This document shows, in pieces, positions 1 to 5,285 of a stretch of 5,363 nucleotides of DNA. The position numbers were made by a program, and so were the translations under genes. The notes beneath the pieces were generated by a model, which had not been told where the DNA came from, ran no database searches, and saw only the letters and a list, made by a program, of their open reading frames with translations. How positions within the stretch are numbered: the first letter of the stretch is position 1; each line of letters starts with the position of its first letter. Origin of the DNA: JBDRLH01 sp043813215 (lineage in GTDB: Bacteria; Patescibacteriota; Minisyncoccia; Minisyncoccales; JAQTPW01); the NCBI GenBank assembly GCA_043813215.1, contig JBDRLH010000017.1:1-5363 (forward strand), read 5' to 3'.

Positions 1-605
1 TGAATTTATCGGAGAGTTTAAGCAGGCCCCTCTTTACTTTCGTTGCTGTTTCTTATTCCACTGCCGCCTTTCCCGCATTGAGCCTGGCTTTTTCCCAAAA
101 AAACGGGAAAAAATTCAGCGAAACTTTTAACTCAACTATTAATAAAATATTTTTTCTTCTTTTGCTTCTAAGTTTCGTATCTTTTATTTTCAGGGATTTT
201 ATAGTTAAAACAATATTCCAGACCGGCAAATTTAATTTAGCCGATGCAAATCTGACTGCGGCCTGTTTTGGGCTTTTTTGCTTGGGTATCTTTGCTCAGG
301 GTTTGGTTAATTTTATCGCCAAAGCCTTTTACGCGCTATATGATACGAAAACTCCGGCCATGGTCAGCATTGCGGGAATGATGGTCAACGTGGCTCTTTG
401 CCTCTCCTTGGTTAAAATTTTTTCCTTTCCTAATTTTTTTCAGCAAATTTTTGTAAATTTTTTTAACTTGCCAAACCAGAACGGCATTGAAATCTTGGCT
501 TTGCCTTTGGCAATTTCGCTTTCGGCTATTTTCCAGTGCCTTTTGCTTGTTATATTTTACCGCAAGAAAAAGACCTTAATCTTTAATCAAAACCGAGGTG
601 AATAA
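1..605 (+). CDS. murJ: Lipid II flippase MurJ (MviN family), C-terminal part, 5' end outside window
   Basis: MurJ moves the peptidoglycan precursor lipid II across the cytoplasmic membrane. The reading frame is open from base 3 (bases 1-2 belong to a cut codon) to the TAA at 603-605, giving about 200 residues, or roughly the last 40% of a family member of about 500 residues. The TTG at 78 is not the start, because the family-typical stretch STAAFPALS is encoded before it. Downstream are the family signature FYALYDTKTP and a series of hydrophobic segments, including LLLLLSFVSFIF, MVNVALCLSLVKIF and the last one around LPLAISLSAIFQCLLLVIF, followed by a short basic tail. The stop overlaps the GTG start of lepA by 8 bases, so the two genes are probably co-transcribed and translationally coupled. 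Assignment to MurJ and not another MOP-family exporter rests on these C-terminal motifs; the transport-site residues of the N-terminal half cannot be seen. Confidence 0.88.
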   Translation, partial: NLSESLSRPLFTFVAVSYSTAAFPALSLAFSQKNGKKFSETFNSTINKIFFLLLLLSFVSFIFRDFIVKTIFQTGKFNLADANLTAACFGLFCLGIFAQGLVNFIAKAFYALYDTKTPAMVSIAGMMVNVALCLSLVKIFSFPNFFQQIFVNFFNLPNQNGIEILALPLAISLSAIFQCLLLVIFYRKKKTLIFNQNRGE

Positions 606-2364
606 CATTCGAAATTTTTGCATCATAGCTCATATTGCTCATGGAAAGTCTACTTTGGCTGACAGATTTTTGGAGAAAACCTGCACCGTGCCCAAAGAAA
701 AAATGCAGCCGCAGTATTTAAACTCCATGGATTTGGAGAGAGAAAGGGGCATTACCATAAAAATGCAGCCGGTGCGCATGGAACATAAAGGTTATATTCT
801 GAATCTGATTGATACTCCCGGCCACGTTGATTTTTCTTACGAAGTTTCGCGCTCTCTGGCGGCGGTAGAGGGTGCCATTTTGCTGGTTGACGCGACAAGA
901 GGGATTCAAGCTCAAACTCTGGCTAATTTGGAGCTGGCTAAAAAACAAAACCTGACGATCATCCCGGCTATTAACAAAATTGACTCTCCGCAGGCAAGGA
1001 TCGAGCAAACAAAGGAGGAGCTATCTTATTTGTTGGAGATTCCTCCTGAAGATATTTTTATGATTTCGGCAAAGACCGGCGCCAATGTTGATAAGATTTT
1101 GGATGCGGTCATAGAAAAAATCCCAGCGCCCGAAACAAAAGAGGAAGGCCCTTTCCGCGCTTTGATTTTCGGTTCAAAATTTGATTCTTTCCAGGGAGTC
1201 GTGGCTTATGTCAGAGTTGTTGACGGCCAGATATTTACCAATGAAAAAATATATTTATCTCAGGCAAAAGCCGAGGGCGAAGCGAAAGAAATCGGCCATT
1301 TTAAGCCAGATTTAAAAAAAATGGCGGGACTCTCTGCCGGAGAGATCGGTTACATCGCCACGGGAATAAAAGAGCCGGGGACAATAAGAGTCGGCGACAC
1401 TATTGTCAAAGATTTAAATGCCAAACCCTTACCCGGTTATCAGGAACCCAAACCCATGGTTTTTGCCAGCTTGTATCCCCAGAACGCTGATAATTTCGAT
1501 ACCTTAAAAGACGCTTTGGGAAAACTGAAATTAAAAGATGCCTCTTTGACTTATGAGCTGGAATCGCAGGAAACTTTGGGCAGGGGTTTTCGCTGCGGTT
1601 TTTTGGGAACGCTTCATGCGGAAATTGTTTCAGAAAGGCTTCGTCGGGAATTTAATCTGGATTTAATAATCTCTCGGCCGTCGGTTGTTTATAAAATTAT
1701 AAACCAGAAAAATGAAGAAGTTTTGATTTTTTCTCCTTCGGAATGGCCGAATGAAACCTATATTAAAGAAATCCAAGAGCCCTGGGTAAGATTGGAAATT
1801 ATTACTCCTGAAGAATACGTCGGCAATGTTCTGGAGCTGTCCAGCAAATTAAAGGGCATCTATCAAAAAAGCGATTATTTCGGTTCGGGCAAAGTGTCTT
1901 TGGGTTATGAAGTTCCTTTGCGTCAGATAATTGTCGGATTTTACGATAATTTAAAAAGCGTCAGCCGGGGCTTTGCTTCCATGAATTATGATATTTTGGG
2001 ATATCGCCCGGGAGACTTGGTTAAAATGGAAATATTGGTTTCGGGCAAAAAAGAAGAAGCTTTTTCCAAAGTCGTCATGAGAAATGAAGCTTTTGATGAG
2101 GGCAAGAGAATTGTGACCAAATTAAAAGACGTTTTGCCGCCGCAGCTTTATTCGGTCGCTTTGCAGGCCTGTATTTCGGGAAAAATAATCGCCAGAGAAA
2201 CCATAAAAGCCAACCGAAGGGATGTCATCGCTCCGCTTTACGGCGGAGATTACACGAGAAAAAGAAAGCTTTTGGAGCAGCAGAAAAAAGGCAAGAAAGA
2301 ATTAAAAGAAAAGGGGGAAATCAGGATCCCCCAGAAAGTATTTTTAGAAATGTTTCAAAGTTGA
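598..2364 (+). CDS. lepA: Elongation factor 4 (LepA), translational GTPase
   Basis: LepA is a ribosome-binding GTPase related to EF-G, linked to back-translocation and to initiation or ribosome assembly. This copy has 588 residues; E. coli LepA has about 599. The GTG start gives MNNIRNF, which aligns exactly with the usual MKNIRNF. A GAGG at 595-598 abuts the start too closely to be an ordinary ribosome binding site, so coupling to murJ is likely. Visible G-domain motifs are: G1 around residues 11-19, G2 Thr53 in ERERGITIK, G3 DTPGH at 72-76, G4 NKID at 126-129 and G5 SAK at 157-159. After the G domain come a beta-barrel domain, the two alpha/beta domains (LGRGFRCGFLGTLH; later LGYEVPL) and the LepA-specific C-terminal domain with KIIARETIKA and YGGDYTRKRKLLEQQKKGKK. 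Two departures stand out: G1 reads AHIAHGKST where AHIDHGKST is usual, and IFGSKFD replaces the common IFDSxxD in domain II. The rest looks intact. Stop is TGA. Confidence 0.97.
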   Translation: MNNIRNFCIIAHIAHGKSTLADRFLEKTCTVPKEKMQPQYLNSMDLERERGITIKMQPVRMEHKGYILNLIDTPGHVDFSYEVSRSLAAVEGAILLVDATRGIQAQTLANLELAKKQNLTIIPAINKIDSPQARIEQTKEELSYLLEIPPEDIFMISAKTGANVDKILDAVIEKIPAPETKEEGPFRALIFGSKFDSFQGVVAYVRVVDGQIFTNEKIYLSQAKAEGEAKEIGHFKPDLKKMAGLSAGEIGYIATGIKEPGTIRVGDTIVKDLNAKPLPGYQEPKPMVFASLYPQNADNFDTLKDALGKLKLKDASLTYELESQETLGRGFRCGFLGTLHAEIVSERLRREFNLDLIISRPSVVYKIINQKNEEVLIFSPSEWPNETYIKEIQEPWVRLEIITPEEYVGNVLELSSKLKGIYQKSDYFGSGKVSLGYEVPLRQIIVGFYDNLKSVSRGFASMNYDILGYRPGDLVKMEILVSGKKEEAFSKVVMRNEAFDEGKRIVTKLKDVLPPQLYSVALQACISGKIIARETIKANRRDVIAPLYGGDYTRKRKLLEQQKKGKKELKEKGEIRIPQKVFLEMFQS

Positions 2365-2410
2365 AAAAGACGGTTGGTTCTGCTACATTAAAAAAGTCCG
2401 ATAGCAACCG
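2363..2410 (-). terminator. Possible weak minus-strand intrinsic terminator
   Basis: Read on the minus strand, CGGTT-GCTA (2410 to 2402) can pair with TAGC (2385-2382) and AACCG (2375-2371), leaving a 6-base bulge and a 16-base loop. TCTTTTTC follows directly (2370 to 2363). This would suit the end of the small minus-strand reading frame, whose last codons lie in the 5' arm and loop. The bulge makes it a poor terminator. On the + strand no T-tract follows, so it does not look like a lepA terminator. Confidence 0.28.
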
Positions 2411-2486
2411 TTGAAATCACCAAGCTCAGGGCGATTAAAGAGATTAAAATAATCCAAACCATCCTAAAAATTGTTTTAGATTTCAT
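2388..2486 (-). CDS. Possible small single-pass membrane peptide (32 aa)
   Basis: An ATG on the minus strand at 2486 opens a 32-codon frame ending in TAA at 2388, exactly filling the gap between lepA and the ftsB-like gene. The product begins MKSKTIFRMVW, a short basic head. It continues with one hydrophobic run, WIILISLIALSLVISTVAI, long enough to cross a membrane once with the N-terminus inside, and ends GLF. I do not recognise a family. In favour: the frame fits the gap, the peptide has a sensible membrane topology, and a weak hairpin with a T-tract follows it. Against: there is no Shine-Dalgarno, the start is only 9 bases from the divergent ftsB start, and T-rich DNA readily encodes Phe/Ile/Leu runs by chance. 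No function can be given. Confidence 0.38.
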   Translation of the reverse strand: MKSKTIFRMVWIILISLIALSLVISTVAIGLF

Positions 2487-2495
2487 ACAACACCA

Positions 2496-2879
2496 ATGTT
2501 AGCAAAAAAGGGAAAAAATAAAAAGGCGTTCGAAACTTTGTTCATTTCAGCGATTTTTATTTTGCTTTTTTTTGCGGTAACCGGATTTTTGATTTTTTCC
2601 AATTGGAGAGTAAATCAGAAAAGGAGTGAGCTTAATATAAAAATTGAATCATTGAGAAAAGAAATCCAGAACCTGGAAACAAGGAGAGTCCAGCTAGAAG
2701 CAGATATCAGCCAAAGCCAGAGCCAGGAATATTTAGAACAGGTCGCCAGAGAAAGCTTGGATTTGAAAAAACCAGGCGAAGACGTGGTGGTGGTAAAGCA
2801 GTCAGCCAGTGCTACTGAAGGAGCGGCCGTGCAGGAAAAAAGTTTCTGGCAGAATATTTTAGATAAGTTGAAGTTTTAA
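2496..2879 (+). CDS. ftsB: Septum formation initiator, FtsB/DivIC family
   Basis: Small bitopic division protein of 127 residues, typical of FtsB/DivIC, which joins FtsL and FtsQ/DivIB in the divisome and helps activate septal peptidoglycan synthesis. Order of parts: a basic cytoplasmic head (MLAKKGKNKK), one membrane segment at about residues 14-35 (LFISAIFILLFFAVTGFLIF), then a coiled coil at about 38-78 rich in Glu, Lys, Leu and Gln. The family-like end is EYLEQVARESLDLKKPGED (about 77-95), comparable to the 'lexiAre-lg-v-pgE' region after the coil. The tail is variable and ends in KSFWQNILDKLKF. The ATG at 2496 is the only plausible start: the frame upstream is closed by TAA at 2445-2447 and has no other start codon. 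No Shine-Dalgarno is visible. The gene lies between lepA and two tRNA genes. FtsB and DivIC cannot be separated from sequence alone, and low conservation means FtsL is a remote alternative. Confidence 0.8.
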   Translation: MLAKKGKNKKAFETLFISAIFILLFFAVTGFLIFSNWRVNQKRSELNIKIESLRKEIQNLETRRVQLEADISQSQSQEYLEQVARESLDLKKPGEDVVVVKQSASATEGAAVQEKSFWQNILDKLKF

Positions 2880-2883
2880 AAAG

Positions 2884-2954
2884 GCGGGATTAGTATAATG
2901 GCAGTACTCTTCCTTCCCAAGGAAGTGGCGCCGGTTCGATTCCGGTATCCCGCT
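2884..2954 (+). tRNA. tRNA-Gly, anticodon CCC
   Basis: A full cloverleaf can be drawn by hand. The acceptor stem is GCGGGAT (2884-2890) with ATCCCGC (2947-2953), seven pairs, and the discriminator base is T at 2954, as usual for bacterial tRNA-Gly. The D arm is GTAT/GTAC (2893-2896 with 2904-2907) with GG at 2900-2901. The anticodon stem is CTTCC/GGAAG around the loop TTCCCAA (2914-2920), giving anticodon CCC at 2916-2918, which reads GGG. The T arm is 2930-2934 with 2942-2946 around TTCGATT. The 3' CCA is not encoded, so a CCA-adding enzyme is needed. It starts only 4 bases after the ftsB-like stop, so it is probably cut out of a longer transcript. Confidence 0.96.
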
Positions 2955-2963
2955 TAAAGGCGT

Positions 2964-3035
2964 GCCGACTTAGCTCAGCGGCAGAGCGACTGTTTCGTAA
3001 ACAGTAGGTCGTCGGTTCAAATCCGACAGTCGGCT
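2964..3035 (+). tRNA. tRNA-Thr, anticodon CGU
   Basis: Complete cloverleaf: acceptor GCCGACT (2964-2970) pairs with AGTCGGC (3028-3034), discriminator T at 3035. The D arm is GCTC/GAGC (2973-2976 with 2984-2987). The anticodon stem ACTGT/ACAGT encloses TTCGTAA (2994-3000), giving anticodon CGT at 2996-2998, which reads ACG. The variable loop is AGGTC and the T arm GTCGG/CCGAC encloses TTCAAAT. G1-C72 and C2-G71 are known threonine identity elements. CCA is not encoded. Only 9 bases separate it from tRNA-Gly, so the two are very likely co-transcribed. No terminator is visible between it and the Fn3 gene. Confidence 0.97.
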
Positions 3036-3065
3036 CAGTGGAAGATCAGATAAGGTCGACTTAAT

Positions 3066-3084
3066 AATTATTAATTAAATAATT
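3066..3084. repeat. AT-only inverted repeat just before the Fn3 gene
   Basis: AATTATT (3066-3072) and AATAATT (3078-3084) form a perfect 7-bp dyad around AATTA, ending two bases before the ATG at 3087. The whole stretch 3061-3086 is A/T only. It could be an operator-like site or an easily melted region; it also takes the place of any Shine-Dalgarno. Dyads are common in pure A/T DNA, so it may have no function. Confidence 0.35.
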
Positions 3085-3086
3085 TT

Positions 3087-4025
3087 ATGAAAAAAACTTT
3101 AAGTTTTCTATCCATACTCGTTCTTGCTTTCTCAGGTTTCGAATTAGCTATAGCGGCTCCCAAAAATAGCGGCATAAATGCTCCTTCTGGTCTTGTAGCT
3201 ACAGCTGTTTCATCTTCACAGATTAATCTGAATTGGCAGGATGAATCTGATGATGAAACTGGGCTTAAAATTGAGAGGGGTTTAGACGGCATATATTTTT
3301 CCGAAATTGCTCAGGTTGGTGCAAATGTAACTAATTATTCTAACACGAATTTGTCAGAAAATACGACCTATTACTACAGAGTGAGGGCCTATAAAACAAA
3401 GGGCAAGAAAACAACTTATTCCGCTTATTCCAATACGGCAGATGCGACCACTTTTGATACTGTCCCTTCTGCACCGGCTAATTTAACTGCCAATTCTGTA
3501 TCTTCTTCGCAAATCAACTTAAGTTGGCAGGATAATTCCGACAACGAAACAGGTTTTAAAGTAGAAAGAAGCGCAGATGGTACAGATTTTTCCGAGATTG
3601 CCCAAGTTGGCGCAAACGTCACTGCTTATTCAGATATCAACCTTTCGAAGTCAACCACTTATTATTACAGGGTGAGGGCTTACAATGATTTTGGCAACTC
3701 TAATTATTCCAATACGGCAGATGCGACCACTTTTGATACTGTCCCTTCTGCACCGGCTAATTTAACTGCCAATTTATACACTTCTACTTCTACCAGATTT
3801 GTTTGGATGAATTGGCAGGATAACTCCGATAATGAATATGGATTCAGTATTGAAAGAAGCGTCAACGGAGTGGATTTTGAAGAGATCGCAACAACCCTGA
3901 CTGATATAAATTATTATACCGATTATAACGTTGCCACAGGAACAATTTATTTCTATAAAACAAGAGCGTATAATGGAGCAGGTTATTCTGATTATTCCAA
4001 TGTAGCTGTCGTAACTGTTTGGTAG
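3087..4025 (+). CDS. Exported protein with three fibronectin type III domains
   Basis: 312 residues. The N-terminus MKKTLSFLSILVLAFSGF is a Sec-type signal peptide: basic head, hydrophobic core, then AIA|A with likely cleavage after residue 23. The mature part is three tandem Fn3 modules, at about residues 31-121, 128-214 and 221-312. Each carries the pattern APxxLxA, xLxWQDxSDxExGFxIERSxxGxxFxEIA, then TTYYYRVRAYN and YSNxA, typical of bacterial extracellular Fn3 domains. Modules 1 and 2 are most alike; module 3 is the most divergent. There is no catalytic domain, LPXTG signal, C-terminal membrane segment or lipobox, so the product is probably secreted or held by non-covalent contacts. A role in adhesion or protein binding is inferred from the fold only. 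The protein ends right at the close of the third module. It has no Shine-Dalgarno, follows tRNA-Thr by 51 bases and is closed by a strong terminator. Confidence 0.9.
   Translation: MKKTLSFLSILVLAFSGFELAIAAPKNSGINAPSGLVATAVSSSQINLNWQDESDDETGLKIERGLDGIYFSEIAQVGANVTNYSNTNLSENTTYYYRVRAYKTKGKKTTYSAYSNTADATTFDTVPSAPANLTANSVSSSQINLSWQDNSDNETGFKVERSADGTDFSEIAQVGANVTAYSDINLSKSTTYYYRVRAYNDFGNSNYSNTADATTFDTVPSAPANLTANLYTSTSTRFVWMNWQDNSDNEYGFSIERSVNGVDFEEIATTLTDINYYTDYNVATGTIYFYKTRAYNGAGYSDYSNVAVVTVW
3425..3495 (+). repeat. 71-bp exact direct repeat, copy 1 (Fn3 linker 1-2)
   Basis: By my reading all 71 bases are identical to 3704-3774, at an offset of 279 bases (93 codons, in frame). It encodes the end of module 1 and the start of module 2 (SNTADATTFDTVPSAPANL and a few further residues). 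Homology outside the repeat is clearly lower at the DNA level. Confidence 0.93.
3704..3774 (+). repeat. 71-bp exact direct repeat, copy 2 (Fn3 linker 2-3)
   Basis: Second copy of the repeat at 3425-3495, encoding the end of module 2 and the start of module 3. The identity stops sharply at both edges (C versus A before it, C versus T after it). This fits recent duplication or gene conversion of the linker. Confidence 0.93.
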
Positions 4026-4049
4026 CCGAGAAAGTATCGGGGCCTGGCG

Positions 4050-4078
4050 AAGGGGCGCGTAAGCGCCCCTTTGTTTTA
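4050..4078 (+). terminator. Rho-independent terminator after the Fn3 gene
   Basis: AAGGGGCGC (4050-4058) pairs perfectly with GCGCCCCTT (4063-4071) around a GTAA tetraloop, a 9-bp GC-rich stem. The T-rich tail TTTGTTTT follows (4070-4077, partly within the stem end). It lies 25 bases after the Fn3 stop. It is directional: the minus strand has no T-tract after the hairpin. It separates the Fn3 gene from prfB, so prfB should have its own promoter. Confidence 0.92.
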
Positions 4079-4140
4079 TAAAAAATGCATCGTTTTATAG
4101 GCGGCTTAGGCGGCGGCTTCTTTTTTTTTGTCCAAAATTG

Positions 4141-4149
4141 TGTTAGATT
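4141..4149 (+). promoter_or_regulatory. Possible extended -10 element for prfB
   Basis: TGTTAGATT fits the TGn-TAnAnT pattern (four of six -10 bases plus the TG extension). A start near 4156 would give a leader of about 25 bases before the prfB ATG. Upstream at -35 there is only a T-run, with no TTGACA-like hexamer. A promoter is expected here because a strong terminator lies just upstream, but this exact site is a guess. AGGA at 4163-4166 is 14 bases from the ATG, too far for a good ribosome binding site. Confidence 0.22.
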
Positions 4150-4180
4150 GAAAAAAAGAATTAGGATTCGTTAAAAAATT

Positions 4181-5285
4181 ATGGAAGATTTTTCAGAAAA
4201 AATTGGAGATTTAAAATTAAAACTCCGTCGCCTGACGGACTGTCTTTGACGTAGAAAAGAAGAAAAATAAAATTATAGATCTGGAAAGTAAGACACAGAG
4301 AGAGGATTTTTGGCAGGATAATGAGAAAGCGGCAAAAGTTTCCCAAGAATTAGCCGATGCAAGGGAAGCAATTTCCGAAATGGGGGATTTTGAAAAAGAG
4401 ATGGGGGATCTGGAAGAATTGGTAAAAATTTCTGATGAATCTTTGCAGGGGGAATTGAAAAATAAAATCGAGCATTTAGAAGCAAGTATTAAAAAAGAGG
4501 AGCAGAAAATTTTCCTTTCGGGAAAGCATGATAAAGGCAACGCAATTTTGTCAATTTATTCGGGAGCCGGAGGACAGGACGCGCAAGATTGGGCGACCAT
4601 GATCTTGAGAATGTATCAAAGATATTGTGAGAGGAAGGGATTTTTACATAAAATTCTGAGCCAGTCTTTGGGCGAGCCCGGGGGACCTGACGGCCGAATC
4701 GGCACAAAAGCGGTTTCTTTAGAAATTAAAGGCAAATACGCTTACGGTTTTTTAAAAGGAGAAGTCGGCGTGCACAGATTAGTCAGAATTTCGCCTTTTT
4801 CTTCGCAATCTTTACGCCACACTTCCTTTGCCCTGGTTGAAGTTCTGCCAGAAATTGAAAAAGAAGATGAAAAAGAAATAAAAATAAAGCCCGACGATTT
4901 AAAGATTGATTTTTACAACGCTTCGGGTCCGGGCGGACAGTATGTCAACAAAAGAGAAACGGCAGTCAGAATTACCCACTTGCCGACGGGTATCGTCGTC
5001 ACCTGCCAGTCCGAAAGATTCCAGGGAGCCAACAGGAAGAATGCCGAAAAGATGCTTTTTTCAAAATTATACCAGCTTCAGCAAAAAACTCAGAAAAAAG
5101 AATTGGCGGACATAAAGGGCGATAAAATTTCGGCCAGCTGGGGGAATCAAATCAGAAATTATGTCCTGCATCCTTACAAATTAGTCAAAGACACGAGAAC
5201 CGATCTTGAAAACAAACATCCTGAAGAGGTTTTAGACGGCAAGCTGGACGAATTTATAGAAGCGGAAATTAAATTAAAAAAATAA
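4181..5285 (+). CDS. prfB: Peptide chain release factor 2 (RF2), programmed +1 frameshift
   Basis: RF2 recognises UGA and UAA in the ribosomal A site and triggers peptide release. The gene is in two frames. ATG 4181 to CTT 4244-4246 encodes 22 residues before an in-frame TGA at 4247-4249. Skipping T4247 and continuing at GAC 4248 gives 345 more residues, total 367; E. coli RF2 has 365. The codon-recognition tripeptide SPF is at about residues 204-206 (ISPFSSQSLRHTSFA) and the catalytic GGQ at about 251-253 (ASGPGGQYVN), both within one residue of the E. coli positions. The N-terminal helical domain spans roughly residues 1-110 and the C-terminal end WGNQIRNYVLHPYKLVKDTRT is family-typical. 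The gene is therefore intact, not a pseudogene, and the ATG at 4380 is internal. RF2 level is normally set by autoregulation at the shift site. The stop TAA overlaps the next ATG by one base. Confidence 0.97.
4224..4250 (+). promoter_or_regulatory. RF2 autoregulatory +1 frameshift site with upstream hairpin
   Basis: The slippery codon and stop, CTT TGA C (4244-4250), match the conserved RF2 recoding core: low RF2 leaves UGA unread and the CTT tRNA slips to TTT. The usual SD-like AGGGGG about three bases before CTT is absent; only GGA (4237-4239) is present. Instead TCCGTC (4224-4229) and GACGGA (4234-4239) form a perfect 6-bp hairpin with loop GCCT, ending four bases before CTT. The core site is certain; the role of the hairpin is inference. 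Confidence 0.85.

Noticed and set aside
78..80. TTG as the start of the first gene
   Set aside because: The frame is open to the window edge and encodes MurJ-typical sequence before this codon, so the gene is simply truncated by the window.
718..1008. Antisense open frame inside lepA
   Set aside because: It lies opposite highly conserved GTPase codons, has no recognisable domain and no start signal; it is a shadow of lepA. The same applies to the antisense frames within the Fn3 gene and prfB.
2362..2364. UGA recoded as glycine (code of Gracilibacteria/SR1)
   Set aside because: LepA ends naturally at this TGA after a normal C-terminus, and RF2, which is dispensable under that code, is present and intact.
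2371..2410. lepA + strand terminator
   Set aside because: The inverted repeat is interrupted and is followed by TTGAAATC, with no T-tract on the + strand; the T-tract is on the minus strand side.
2411..2450. sigma-70 promoter for ftsB (TTGAAA with a -10 near 2434 or 2445)
   Set aside because: The hexamers at workable spacing match poorly (ATTAAA at 17 bases), and the better TAAAAT is 28 bases away.
2964..4080. Integrated element with tRNA-Thr as attachment site
   Set aside because: I found no second copy of the tRNA 3' end downstream and there is no integrase or phage-like gene; only the Fn3 gene lies there.
4100..4130. GGCGGC-rich stretch followed by a T-run as a second terminator
   Set aside because: The G/C part consists of direct repeats (GGCGGCTT twice) and not inverted ones, so no hairpin forms before the T-run.
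4181..4249. prfB as a pseudogene broken by an in-frame TGA, or a gene starting at 4380
   Set aside because: The TGA sits in the conserved CTT TGA C recoding site, and the +1 shifted protein has the normal RF2 length with SPF and GGQ at the expected positions.
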